A stretch of 64,000 nucleotides of DNA from the NCBI RefSeq assembly GCF_012570365.1, contig NZ_CP046208.1:393275-457274 (forward strand). The letters run 5' to 3'. The DNA comes from Enterobacteriaceae endosymbiont of Donacia clavipes (GTDB lineage: Bacteria > Pseudomonadota > Gammaproteobacteria > Enterobacterales > Enterobacteriaceae). Positions 1 through 8,653 of the stretch are shown here, piece by piece (within the stretch, counting starts at the first letter, position 1; the number at the start of each line of letters is the position of its first letter). The notes beneath the pieces are model-generated. The model ran no database searches. It was not told the origin of the DNA and worked only from the letters and a program-made list of their open reading frames with translations. The position numbers were made by a program, and so were the translations under genes.

Positions 1-1
1 G

Positions 2-1420
2 GTTATAGATCAAATATTTGATTTATTTGTTAGTTTAAATGCTACTGATGAACAACTTGATTTTCCTATCGTTTATACATCAGCTCTTAAAGGAACATCT
101 GGGCATAATATAAATCAAATGTATAAAAATATGAACATATTATATGAAACTATTATTAAATATGCATTTCCGCCTAATGTAAATATAAATAAACCATTTC
201 AAATGCAAATTTCTCAAATAGAACATAATAATTATATCGGAAATATTTGTACTGGTTTAATAAAAAGAGGAATTATTAAAATTAATCAATATGTTACTTT
301 TATTAAAAATAATAAAATCATTAAAAAAATAAAAGTATTATATATAATATCTAATATAAGTTTAAAACCTGTATATATTAATAAAGCTGAAGCTGGTAAT
401 ATTGTTGGTTTAGCTGGTTTAGGATTTGAAGAAATAAATATTTCTGATACTATTTGTGATCTTAATCATCCTGATCCTTTACCTTTACTAATTATAGAAA
501 AACCTAAAATTAGTATGTTATTTCATGTAAATAATTCTCCATTTTCAGGAAAAGAAGGAAAACATTTAACATCTAAAAAAATATTTGATAGAATTCGTAA
601 AGAATGTTTACATGATATAGCTCTAAAAATAGAAGAAACTACTAATAATAATATTTTTTATGTTTCAGGGAGAGGAGAATTACATTTAGTTATTTTAATA
701 GAAAATATGAGAAAAGAAGGATTTGAATTATCTGTATCTAGACCACAAATTATATCTAAAATTATTAACGGAATAAAAAAAGAACCATTTGAAATATTAA
801 TTTTAGATTTTGCTCAAAATAAAAAAGGTTATATAATTCAGTTAATTAGTAAAAGAAAAGCTATTATAAATAATATTATTTTAAATGATGTTAATAATAG
901 AATTAGAATTGAGGCAATTATTTCAAGCAAAGGTTTAATTGGTTTTCGTAATGAATTTATAAATGCGACATCAGGTACTGGAGTAATTAATTCTTTTTTT
1001 AGTCATTATGATATTAATACATATGATTTAATCGGAGAAAGAAATAATGGAGTTTTAATTTCAAATAAAGAAGGATATGCTGTTGCATTTGCTTTATTTA
1101 ATTTACAATCTAGAGGTAAATTATTAATTACACCAGGAGAAAAAATTTACGAAGGACAAATTATAGGTGTACATAATAAATCTAATGATTTGACTGTAAA
1201 TTGTTTAATTAATAAAAAATTAACTAATATGAGAGCTTCAGGAAGTGATAATCCTATTAATTTAAGTCCTATTAAAAAAATATCTTTAGAAGAAGCAATA
1301 GATTTTATCAAAAATGATGAATTAGTAGAAATTACTCCAAAATCAATCAGAATTAGAAAAAAATATTTAACCAAATCCTTGCGTAAATTTAATAAAAATA
1401 AAAAAAATAATTTTAAATAA
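2..1420 (+). CDS. typA: GTP-binding protein TypA/BipA, 5' end outside the window
   Basis: Translational GTPase related to EF-G that acts on the ribosome during 50S assembly and stress growth. The reading frame is open from base 2, and codons before the first internal ATG (119) still match the family (a VIDQIFDLFV stretch, then ATDEQLDFP). The gene therefore starts before the window and about 135 N-terminal residues with the main GTPase motifs are not visible. What is visible covers the rest of the G domain, domain II, the EF-G-like domains III and V (SGRGELHL) and the BipA-specific C-terminal domain (GLIGFRNEF, then NMRASGSDN). About 472 residues are seen, against about 607 in E. coli. The C-terminus ends in a lysine/asparagine-rich tail. 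It converges on ssrA. Confidence 0.95.
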   Translation, partial: VIDQIFDLFVSLNATDEQLDFPIVYTSALKGTSGHNINQMYKNMNILYETIIKYAFPPNVNINKPFQMQISQIEHNNYIGNICTGLIKRGIIKINQYVTFIKNNKIIKKIKVLYIISNISLKPVYINKAEAGNIVGLAGLGFEEINISDTICDLNHPDPLPLLIIEKPKISMLFHVNNSPFSGKEGKHLTSKKIFDRIRKECLHDIALKIEETTNNNIFYVSGRGELHLVILIENMRKEGFELSVSRPQIISKIINGIKKEPFEILILDFAQNKKGYIIQLISKRKAIINNIILNDVNNRIRIEAIISSKGLIGFRNEFINATSGTGVINSFFSHYDINTYDLIGERNNGVLISNKEGYAVAFALFNLQSRGKLLITPGEKIYEGQIIGVHNKSNDLTVNCLINKKLTNMRASGSDNPINLSPIKKISLEEAIDFIKNDELVEITPKSIRIRKKYLTKSLRKFNKNKKNNFK

Positions 1421-1441
1421 TTTATGAAAAAACTTTTATTT

Positions 1442-1806
1442 TGGTGGAGCTGGGGGGATTCGAACCCCCGTCCAAAATTACTACATTTTCGGAACTACAT
1501 GTTTATTTTTATTTTATAAATTTTAGTAATATTTAATAATAAAACAAATTCAATATTACATAGTCTATTTTATTTCTTTAATATATTATTTTAAGACTTA
1601 TAATATACGATCTCTTTAAATTATGACCTGTTTACTTTTCATTAAAGAGCAAATAATAAGAAACAGGGCTTTTACAGTTTTTTATGCTGCTAAAGCATAG
1701 TTTTGATTTTTTGCAATTACTTAAAATACGGTTTTTTTACAAGGCCTACCGTTTCCTTGACATGCTCCTAAAATTTGATAATTATGTCAAATCCATAATC
1801 AGCCCC
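1442..1806 (-). ncRNA. ssrA: tmRNA (ssrA)
   Basis: Transfer-messenger RNA that rescues stalled ribosomes together with SmpB. On the minus strand it begins GGGGCTGATT (base 1806) and ends with a T-arm (GGTTCGAATCC), an acceptor strand and an encoded CCA at 1442. The length is 365 nt, close to the 363 nt of E. coli. The resume reading frame (1685-1714, stop 1682-1684) encodes the tag AKNQNYALAA. Its last five residues YALAA match the E. coli degradation tag, so ClpXP-type recognition is probably kept. smpB lies immediately upstream on the same strand, as in E. coli. Confidence 0.95.
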
Positions 1807-1812
1807 AAAGTT

Positions 1813-2270
1813 TTAAATACTTCTTTTTAAAAAACGAGATTTTTTAATATTCCATTCTTTATTTTTTAATAAAATTCTTTTATCATATTTTTTTTTACCT
1901 TTAGCAATAGCAATTTTTATTTTACACCAAGATTTTTTCCAGAATAAACCTATCGTAATTATAGTAAAATTTTTAAGTTTATTATAATTTTTTAGTAATT
2001 CTATTTCTTTTTTTTTTAATAATAACTGTTTTTTACGATTACAATCGTATTGTAAATGACTACAAATTGTTTTTAATGGATTAATATTTAAATTAAATAA
2101 ATAAACTTTATTAGATATAATACTTACAAAACTATTATTTATAGATACTCGATTTAATCTTAATGATTTAATTTCCCATCCTTTTAAAATAATTCCCGCA
2201 TTCATTTCTTTTTGAATAAAATAATTATAATATATTTTTTTATTTAAAATAATATATTTTTTTTTTCCAT
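1813..2270 (-). CDS. smpB: SsrA-binding protein SmpB, start disrupted by a homopolymer frameshift
   Basis: Partner of tmRNA in trans-translation. The first in-frame ATG (2205) would give only 130 residues, but homology continues upstream: codons 2256-2206 read YIILNKKIYYNYFIQKE, matching the SmpB N-terminus (LNK..., YFIEEEFEAG in E. coli). No ATG, GTG or TTG occurs in this frame between 2205 and an in-frame TGA at 2314-2316. An ATG at 2268-2270 lies just before a run of ten A (minus strand, 2257-2266). It is out of frame as written, but one extra A gives M-E-K-K-K-Y-I-I-L-N and a 152-residue protein of normal SmpB length. The rest is sound (GWEIKSLR, WCKIKIAIAKGKKKYDKR). Function probably depends on slippage at the A run or on a non-standard start; assembly error is the alternative. 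Confidence 0.85.
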
Positions 2271-2654
2271 TATATAAATAATTTAATAATTTTATTAGAT
2301 AATATTTATAATATCAGATATATTTAATAATTTCAATAAATTATTAAAATTTTGTTTATTTTGAAATATATTAATAAAAAATTTGATAAATTTTATTAAA
2401 ATAATTTATTAATTAAATAATTTTTAATATTTTTATTATATTATATAATCATTAAAAATAAAAATTATCTTTAAACATATTTAAATTATAAAAATAATTT
2501 TTATAATATTTTTTATATTTTATTTTTAATAATAATTTTTATATTAATAAAATAAAAATTTTTAATGTTTATGAATAAAAAAATAAATTATTTATAATAA
2601 ATATTAAATTTAAATAAATTTATATAAAAAATTTTAATAAGGATACTAAATTAT
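2271..2654. other. intergenic gap between divergent smpB and grpE
   Basis: About 380 bp of almost pure A/T with no open frame resembling a protein. It must hold the promoters of both divergent genes, but no heat-shock (sigma-32) consensus is visible for grpE, and -10-like A/T hexamers are too common here to choose one. An AAGGA Shine-Dalgarno at 2639-2643 precedes grpE. In E. coli nadK, recN and bamE lie between these two genes, so this gap probably marks their loss. Confidence 0.6.
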
Positions 2655-3359
2655 ATGAATAATAATAAATCATTAAAAAAAATAGAAGAAAAAAAAATAG
2701 AAGAAAAAAAAATAGAAGAAAAAAAAATAGAAGAAAAAAAAATAGAAGAAAATATTAATAATAAATTAAATAATTTTAAATTAAATGATAATATAAAAAA
2801 TAAAGATTATATTAAATCTGAAAATCAACATACAATTAAATATTATAAAGAAAAAAATGATAAGTATAAATTAGAAATTTTGGAAATAAAAAATAAATTA
2901 AAAAAATATAAAAACGATATTTGGGAATTAAAATTACGTTCTCTATCTGAAATAGAAAATACTAGACGTAGATCTGCACTAGATGTTGAAAAAGCTTATA
3001 AGTTTTCATTAAAAAAAATTCTTCATGAATTATTACCAGTAATTGATAATTTAGAAAGAGCTATAAATTTAACAACAAAAACAAAAGATAATGTTAAATT
3101 ATCTATAATTGAAGGAATTAAATTAACTTTAAAATCTTTATTAGTATTAATAAAAAAATTTGGTGTTAATATTATTGATGAAATTAATATTCCTTTTAAT
3201 CCATCTCAACATCAAGCAATGTCTCTTGTAGAATCTAATAAAATAAAAAATAATTACATAATAGAAATTTTACAAAAAGGATATATTCTTAATAAAAGGT
3301 TATTAAGACCAGCTATGGTTGTTGTATCTAAAAATAAAGAAGATAAAAAAAATATTTAA
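2655..3359 (+). CDS. grpE: nucleotide exchange factor GrpE
   Basis: Co-chaperone that releases ADP from DnaK. It has 234 residues, longer than the usual 197 or so. The core is typical: a long coiled coil (about residues 75-125), then RRSALDVEKAYKFSLKKILHE, LLPVIDNLERAI and a C-terminal beta domain (FNPSQHQAMS, GYILNKRLLRPAMVVVSK). The extra length is an N-terminal lysine/glutamate tail that includes a perfect five-residue tandem repeat (see the separate entry). The start ATG has AAGGA 11 bp upstream. In E. coli grpE also diverges from the smpB-ssrA side of the map. Confidence 0.96.
   Translation: MNNNKSLKKIEEKKIEEKKIEEKKIEEKKIEENINNKLNNFKLNDNIKNKDYIKSENQHTIKYYKEKNDKYKLEILEIKNKLKKYKNDIWELKLRSLSEIENTRRRSALDVEKAYKFSLKKILHELLPVIDNLERAINLTTKTKDNVKLSIIEGIKLTLKSLLVLIKKFGVNIIDEINIPFNPSQHQAMSLVESNKIKNNYIIEILQKGYILNKRLLRPAMVVVSKNKEDKKNI
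2682..2753 (+). repeat. 15-bp tandem repeat inside grpE (IEEKK x4 plus a partial copy)
   Basis: Four consecutive identical 15-bp units encode I-E-E-K-K (residues 10-29), followed by a partial IEEN. Each unit ends in an eight-to-nine A run. The unit length is a multiple of three, so copy-number change keeps the frame and alters only the disordered, charged N-terminal tail of GrpE. Slipped-strand expansion is the likely origin. Confidence 0.95.
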
Positions 3360-3366
3360 TATATTT

Positions 3367-3410
3367 AATAATATGTTTATAAATAATTATTTTATAAACA
3401 TATTATTTTT
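3367..3410 (+). terminator. A/T-only intrinsic terminator after grpE
   Basis: Perfect 17-bp inverted repeat (3367-3383 with 3391-3407) and a seven-base loop, with a T run overlapping and following the stem. It begins eight bases after the grpE stop codon. Confidence 0.75.
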
Positions 3411-3493
3411 AATAAAATTATTTAACATTATAAATTTTAAAAAATAACAATTTTTTAAAATTTTTTTATAAATTATATTATAGAGAATTTTTT

Positions 3494-3715
3494 ATGACTA
3501 AAATATGTAAAATTACAGGGAAAAAAACTATAAAAGGTAATAATCGTTCACATGCAATGAATGCTACTAGAAGAAAATTTTTACCAAATATACATTATCA
3601 TAAATTTTGGATAGAAAAAAAAAAAAAATTTATAACTTTAAGAATATCTACAAAGGGAATGAGATTAATAAATAAAAAAGGAATAGAAAATATTAATTTT
3701 TATAATTATAAATAA
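3494..3715 (+). CDS. rpmB: 50S ribosomal protein L28
   Basis: Large-subunit protein of 73 residues (usual 78). It is recognised from the N-terminal CKITGKK, then [17 protein letters not shown], and a C-terminal [15 protein letters not shown]. It is followed 22 bp later by rpmG, the conserved rpmB-rpmG pair. In E. coli mutM follows this pair, whereas here mutM lies near 42 kb. Confidence 0.96.
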   Translation: MTKICKITGKKTIKGNNRSHAMNATRRKFLPNIHYHKFWIEKKKKFITLRISTKGMRLINKKGIENINFYNYK

Positions 3716-3737
3716 TTAAACAAGGATATATTGTTTT

Positions 3738-3905
3738 ATGGCAAAAAAAAAACGTATTATAATTAAATTAATTTCATCAGCAAAAACTGGTCATTTTTAT
3801 ACGATTACAAAAAATAAAAAAAATAATACACAAAAATTAGAAATTAAAAAATTTGATCCTTTTATAAGAAAACATGTTTTATATAAAGAAAATAAAAATA
3901 AATAA
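3738..3905 (+). CDS. rpmG: 50S ribosomal protein L33
   Basis: Short gene of 55 codons, the same length as in E. coli. The translation begins [20 protein letters not shown] and continues [27 protein letters not shown], the standard L33 pattern of the zinc-free type (no cysteines). An AAGGATA Shine-Dalgarno stands at 3722-3728. It is the second gene of the rpmB-rpmG operon. Confidence 0.96.
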   Translation: MAKKKRIIIKLISSAKTGHFYTITKNKKNNTQKLEIKKFDPFIRKHVLYKENKNK

Positions 3906-3924
3906 AATTATTATTTAAATTTTA

Positions 3925-3968
3925 TATTAATCAATAATGTTTTTTATATTTATCATTATTGATTAATA
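3925..3968. terminator. hairpin between convergent rpmG and rpmE
   Basis: Perfect 15-bp inverted repeat (3925-3939 with 3954-3968), loop of 14. It lies between two converging genes and could terminate both. T runs flanking the stem are short, so this is inferred from symmetry and position. Confidence 0.6.
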
Positions 3969-4002
3969 AAAAATATACATAAATAATATAAATATATTAA
4001 TT

Positions 4003-4224
4003 TTATTCAAATATTTTAGAATTTTTAAATCTTTTTTTAAAATTTTCTACACGACCTTTAGTATCTGTAATTTTTTGTTTTCCAGTATAAAAAGGATGGC
4101 ATATATTACAAATATCTAAGCTTAATTCTTTATTATTATTTAAAGTTGATTTAGTATTAATAATATTTCCACAAGAACATTTAGCAGTAATATTATTATA
4201 TTGAGGATGAATATTTTTTTTCAT
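4003..4224 (-). CDS. rpmE: 50S ribosomal protein L31
   Basis: Large-subunit protein of 73 residues (70 in E. coli). It keeps the zinc-binding form: Cys16 and Cys18 (CSCG), and Cys39 and Cys42 ([12 protein letters not shown]). It diverges from priA, the same arrangement as in E. coli. Confidence 0.96.
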   Translation of the reverse strand: MKKNIHPQYNNITAKCSCGNIINTKSTLNNNKELSLDICNICHPFYTGKQKITDTKGRVENFKKRFKNSKIFE

Positions 4225-4330
4225 AATATACCAATAAATTAAATTTTTTAAAGATTATTTATTTATATATTGTATAAACATATTTTTTTATTACAAGATT
4301 TTTTTAAAAAAAATATAAGAATTAAAAATT

Positions 4331-6385
4331 ATGAAAATAGTTAAAGTAGTATTTAATAATTCTATTTTATATCATAAATATGATTATATATTACCTAGTA
4401 ATATAGTAGTAAATATTGGTTATAGAGTTATAGTACCAATAAAAAATAAACAGTATATAGGTATAGTAATAGAAATAAAGAAAACTTCTAAAGTTATGCC
4501 CAATAAATTAAAATATTTATATAAGGTTTTAGATGAAAAATCACTTTTTAGTTTTTTTATTTGGAATTTTGCAAAAAAAATATCCAAATATTATCAATGT
4601 CCTATCGGAGTTATTTTATTTCAAATATTACCTATTTTTTATAGAAAAAATAATAGATTTCTTATAAATTCAAAAGGTTTATATTCAAAAAATAATAAAA
4701 ATATGTATAATTTTCAAATTAGATTAAAATTTTTAAAAAATAAAAAAATATTTTTTGATAATAAAAATAATATTAAATTACAAATTTATCTATTATGGAT
4801 AAATAATATATTTAAGATTATATATTATAAAATAAATTTTTTTAAAACCTGGGTTTTACAAGAAAATATAATCTTTTTTAAAAAAATTGATATTTATTTA
4901 AACTTAGTAAAAGTTATGTTACTTCATAAAAAACAAATATTAATTTTAGCTCCTCAAAAATATAATATTTTATATTTATATCAATTTTTTATAAAATTAA
5001 ACGTTTCCATTTGTTTATTACATTCAAATATTTCTATAAAAAAACAATTATTAACATTAGAAAATATAAAAAAAGGAAAAATATTAATAGTTATCGGTAC
5101 AAAATTTTCTATTTTTACACAATTTTTTAAATTAGGTCTGATTATTATAGATCAAGAAAATGATTTTATTTATAAACAAAATAATAAATGTAAATATAAC
5201 ATAAGAGATATTGCTGTTTTAAGAGCAAAAATGGAAAATATTCCCATAATATTAAGTTCTAAAACTTTAAGTTTAGAAACTATAAATAATATTAATGTTA
5301 ATAAATATAAATTTTTATTTTATAAAAACAAAAAAATATTATACAAAAAATATTTTAAATATATAATAATAGATATTAATAAAAAAATATTAAAATATAA
5401 ATTATTTTCTCGTTTTTTAATAAAAATGATAAAAATTTATCTTAAAAAAAAAGAACAAATAATTATATATTATAAATATATAGGATATTCAACTATTATA
5501 TTGTGTTATTTTTGTAAAAAAATATTAAAATGTATAGATTGTAATAAAAATTATATTTTTTATAAAAAATTATGGAAATTATATTGTAAATATTGTAAAA
5601 AAAATATTGATATGGTTTTATATTGCCCGTTGTGTAAAAAAAATTTTTTTATACCAATAGGTATTGGAATAGAACAGTTAAAAGAATTATTACAAAAATT
5701 ATTTCCAAATATATTAATTTTTACTATAAATAGCAAAAATTTTTTAAAAAAAATTTCTTTGATACGTAATAATAAACCTTTAATAATAATTTCTTCACAA
5801 ATTTTATATAAAGAATATTTTTTTATTTTAAAAAATAATTTAATAGTTTTATTAAATATAGATAATGTTTTTTTTTCAAAAAATTTTCGTACAATGGAAT
5901 ATTTTTCTCAATATATTTTTAATATATTAAATAATCATTTAGATACGAAAAAAAAAACAATTATTATACAAACAAATTATCCACAAAATAATTTTTTAAA
6001 AAAAATTTTTAAAAAAAATTATACATATAATGATATTGCTAATTATATATTATATGAAAGAAAAAAAATGTTATTACCTCCTTTTACTAATCATATTACT
6101 TTAATAATTGAATCTTATAAAAAAATAATTCTAATAAATTTTTTAAATAAATTTAAAAAAATATTAAAATTAAAGTATATAAATGAAAAAAATTTTTTTA
6201 TTATAGGTCCTGCATCATTAATACACAATAAACGAAAAGGATTATTTAGAAAAAAAATTATCTTACAACATTTATTAAAAATAAAATTACATTTTATAAC
6301 AATGAATATTCGTTCTATTGCAAAAAAAATTGTAAATTTTAATAAAATTAAATTGTTAATAAATGTTGATTCTACAGAATGGTAA
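4331..6385 (+). CDS. priA: primosomal protein PriA, ATPase/helicase motifs lost
   Basis: PriA normally recognises stalled forks and reloads DnaB, using a DNA-binding N-domain, a superfamily 2 helicase core and a zinc module. Here 684 residues (732 in E. coli) form one open frame. The N-domain is recognisable (HKYDYILP, GYRVIVP, YYQCPIGVILF) and all eight zinc-binding cysteines remain (392, 395, 401, 404, 419, 422, 432, 435), followed by GIGIEQL. The ATPase has decayed. The Walker A site is NIIFFKKI (residues 179-186, bases 4865-4888) where TGSGKT is expected. The Walker B DEEH has become DQEN (274-277). GSATP has become SSKTL. The GTQMLAKGHHFP and QVAGRAGR motifs are unrecognisable near 488-499 and 530-538. 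The C-terminal LPPFTNHI and LQH segments persist. A restart scaffold without helicase activity is the simplest reading; early pseudogenisation is the alternative. Confidence 0.9.
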   Translation: MKIVKVVFNNSILYHKYDYILPSNIVVNIGYRVIVPIKNKQYIGIVIEIKKTSKVMPNKLKYLYKVLDEKSLFSFFIWNFAKKISKYYQCPIGVILFQILPIFYRKNNRFLINSKGLYSKNNKNMYNFQIRLKFLKNKKIFFDNKNNIKLQIYLLWINNIFKIIYYKINFFKTWVLQENIIFFKKIDIYLNLVKVMLLHKKQILILAPQKYNILYLYQFFIKLNVSICLLHSNISIKKQLLTLENIKKGKILIVIGTKFSIFTQFFKLGLIIIDQENDFIYKQNNKCKYNIRDIAVLRAKMENIPIILSSKTLSLETINNINVNKYKFLFYKNKKILYKKYFKYIIIDINKKILKYKLFSRFLIKMIKIYLKKKEQIIIYYKYIGYSTIILCYFCKKILKCIDCNKNYIFYKKLWKLYCKYCKKNIDMVLYCPLCKKNFFIPIGIGIEQLKELLQKLFPNILIFTINSKNFLKKISLIRNNKPLIIISSQILYKEYFFILKNNLIVLLNIDNVFFSKNFRTMEYFSQYIFNILNNHLDTKKKTIIIQTNYPQNNFLKKIFKKNYTYNDIANYILYERKKMLLPPFTNHITLIIESYKKIILINFLNKFKKILKLKYINEKNFFIIGPASLIHNKRKGLFRKKIILQHLLKIKLHFITMNIRSIAKKIVNFNKIKLLINVDSTEW

Positions 6386-6438
6386 ATTATTAAAAATAAA
6401 AATTAAATATTTTTACTAAAATTTTGGTATATAATTTT

Positions 6439-8319
6439 ATGTCTAATTCTAATAAATTTGATGTCATAGTTGTAGGTGGTGGACATGCTGGTATAGAAGC
6501 TGCTATAGCTAGTGCTAAAATGAAAAAAAAAACTCTTTTAATTACAAATAATATTGATACAATAGGACAAATGTCTTGCAATCCAGCAATAGGAGGTATT
6601 GGTAAAAGTCATTTAGTAAAAGAAATAGATGCATTAAATGGTATAATGGCAATAGCAACTGATTATTCTGGTATTAATTTTAAAATACTTAATAGTAGTA
6701 AAGGACCGGCTGTAAGATCTACAAGAGCACAAACAGATAGAGAATTATATAAAACTACAATAAAAAATATTTTAAGTAAAAAAAAAAATTTATTTCTTTT
6801 TCAACAAGAAGTAAAAAAAATTATTATTAAAAATTATAAAATAAAAGGTATTATTACTAAAAATAATGATATTATAAATGCAAAAATTATAATTTTAACT
6901 ACTGGTACATTTTTAAATGGGAAAATTTATATTGGATTAAATAACCAATATAATGGTGGTAGAATTAATGATTATTCTTCAATAGAATTAGCTAATTTTT
7001 TAAGTGATTTACCTTTAACAAAAGGGCGGTTAAAAACAGGAACTCCTCCTAGAATTGATAAAAAAAGTATTAATTTTTCTAAATTAGAAATTCAACATAG
7101 TGATGTTCCTTTACCATGCTTTTCTTTTATTGGAAATAATAAACAACATCCTAAACAATTACCTTGTTATATTACTTATACTAATAAAAATACACATCAA
7201 ATAATAATAGATAATATTGTTGAAAGTCCTATGTATAGTGGTTTAATTAAAAGTAAAGGTCCTAGATATTGTCCCTCTCTTGAAGATAAAATTATTAGAT
7301 TTCCCAATAGAGAAAAACATCAAATTTTTTTAGAACCAGAAGGTATATTTAATTCAGAAATTTATCCTAATGGACTTTCAACTAGTTTACCTTTTAATAT
7401 ACAACTTTTAATCTTAAAATCTATTAAAGGTTTAGAAAATGCATATATTACTCGAGTAGGATATGCTGTAGAATATGATTTTTATGATCCTAGAGGATTA
7501 AAACCTACTATGGAAAGTAAATTTATAAAAAGATTATTTTTTGCAGGACAAATTAATGGAACGACTGGATATGAAGAAGCAGCAGCACAAGGTTTAATCG
7601 CAGGACTAAATGCTTCTCTTTTAATCGATAATAAAAAACAATGGTTTCCTTTAAGGAACCAAGCATATATTGGTGTTTTAATTGATGATTTATGTACTTT
7701 AGGAACAAAAGAACCATATCGCATGTTTACTTCACGTGCAGAATATAGATTAATTTTAAGAGAAAATAACGCAGATATAAGACTTACTGAAATAGGACGT
7801 AAATTAGGATTAGTAGATGATATTCGTTGGAAAAAATTTAATGAAAAATTAGAAAATATTGAAAAATTATATCAAAAAATAAAAGATTTTAATATTAATT
7901 ATAATAATAAAATAAAAATTAAAAAATTAAATTCTGTATTGAAAAATCCTTTAAAAAAAAAATTAAATGGAATTTCTTTATTGAAACGTTCTGAAATAAA
8001 TCATAAAGATTTAATAAAATTAAAAATATTTAATTTTAATATAAAAAATATAGAAATTATTGAATATATTGAAACTGAATTAAAATATGAAGGTTATATA
8101 AAAAGACAATTAGAATTAATAAAAAAACAACAAAAAAATGAAAATATTATAATTCCAATAAACATAAAGTTTAGTAGTATAAAAAGTTTATCTAATGAAG
8201 CAATAGATAAATTTCATTTTTATAAACCTTACACTCTTGGACAAGCATCTAGAATACCTGGTATAACACCAGCAGATATTTCAATACTTTTAATTTATTT
8301 ATTAAAAAATAAAAAATAA
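6439..8319 (+). CDS. mnmG: tRNA uridine-34 5-carboxymethylaminomethyl synthase, FAD subunit MnmG
   Basis: With MnmE it builds the cmnm5 group on wobble U34 of several tRNAs. 626 residues (629 in E. coli). It has an FAD-binding [10 protein letters not shown] at the N-terminus, then [24 protein letters not shown], the GTPPRI loop, [19 protein letters not shown] and a C-terminal [18 protein letters not shown]. The ATG at 6439 ([15 protein letters not shown]) is preferred over an upstream in-frame TTG at 6424 because it matches the family start. In E. coli this gene borders oriC, but here only 53 bp separate it from priA, so no such origin is present at this junction. The partner mnmE is at 42.9 kb. 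Confidence 0.97.
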   Translation: MSNSNKFDVIVVGGGHAGIEAAIASAKMKKKTLLITNNIDTIGQMSCNPAIGGIGKSHLVKEIDALNGIMAIATDYSGINFKILNSSKGPAVRSTRAQTDRELYKTTIKNILSKKKNLFLFQQEVKKIIIKNYKIKGIITKNNDIINAKIIILTTGTFLNGKIYIGLNNQYNGGRINDYSSIELANFLSDLPLTKGRLKTGTPPRIDKKSINFSKLEIQHSDVPLPCFSFIGNNKQHPKQLPCYITYTNKNTHQIIIDNIVESPMYSGLIKSKGPRYCPSLEDKIIRFPNREKHQIFLEPEGIFNSEIYPNGLSTSLPFNIQLLILKSIKGLENAYITRVGYAVEYDFYDPRGLKPTMESKFIKRLFFAGQINGTTGYEEAAAQGLIAGLNASLLIDNKKQWFPLRNQAYIGVLIDDLCTLGTKEPYRMFTSRAEYRLILRENNADIRLTEIGRKLGLVDDIRWKKFNEKLENIEKLYQKIKDFNINYNNKIKIKKLNSVLKNPLKKKLNGISLLKRSEINHKDLIKLKIFNFNIKNIEIIEYIETELKYEGYIKRQLELIKKQQKNENIIIPINIKFSSIKSLSNEAIDKFHFYKPYTLGQASRIPGITPADISILLIYLLKNKK

Positions 8320-8327
8320 AATTATTA

Positions 8328-8357
8328 TATTAATAAATATTTATTAATAAATTTTTT
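8328..8357 (+). terminator. palindromic terminator after mnmG
   Basis: Perfect 22-bp palindrome (8328-8349) followed by a T6 run at 8352-8357, nine bases after the mnmG stop. No G or C in the stem. Confidence 0.65.
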
Positions 8358-8653
8358 ATTTTTATCTAAATTAATATAATTTATATATTATTATTTTATA
8401 ATAAAAGTATTATTATACTTATGAAGAAATATAATTTTTAATATTAATATTTATATTAAAAAATAATATTTTTTATAATCTAATTAAATTTATTAATTTA
8501 AAGGATATTTTAATATAAAAATAAAATTTATAATTATTATTTATTAATTTATTTAATATTTTTTTATAAAAAAATATTTTTAATTTCTATTTAATAAATA
8601 TGATTTTGTATATATTATTAAAAAAATTTTAAATTAGTATAGGTATATTATCT
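8358..8653. other. intergenic gap upstream of nrdA
   Basis: About 300 bp of A/T-rich DNA with no protein-like frame. It presumably carries the nrdAB promoter. A small inverted repeat (AAGTAT/ATACTT, near 8406-8421) is visible, but no NrdR or DnaA box could be identified. No gene remnant is recognisable. Confidence 0.5.

Noticed and set aside
6386..6438. Possible oriC at the mnmG (gidA) boundary, as in E. coli
   Set aside because: Only 53 bp, no DnaA boxes, no GATC cluster.
7482..7724. 80-codon minus-strand frame inside mnmG
   Set aside because: Shadow of a highly conserved MnmG segment; no independent support.
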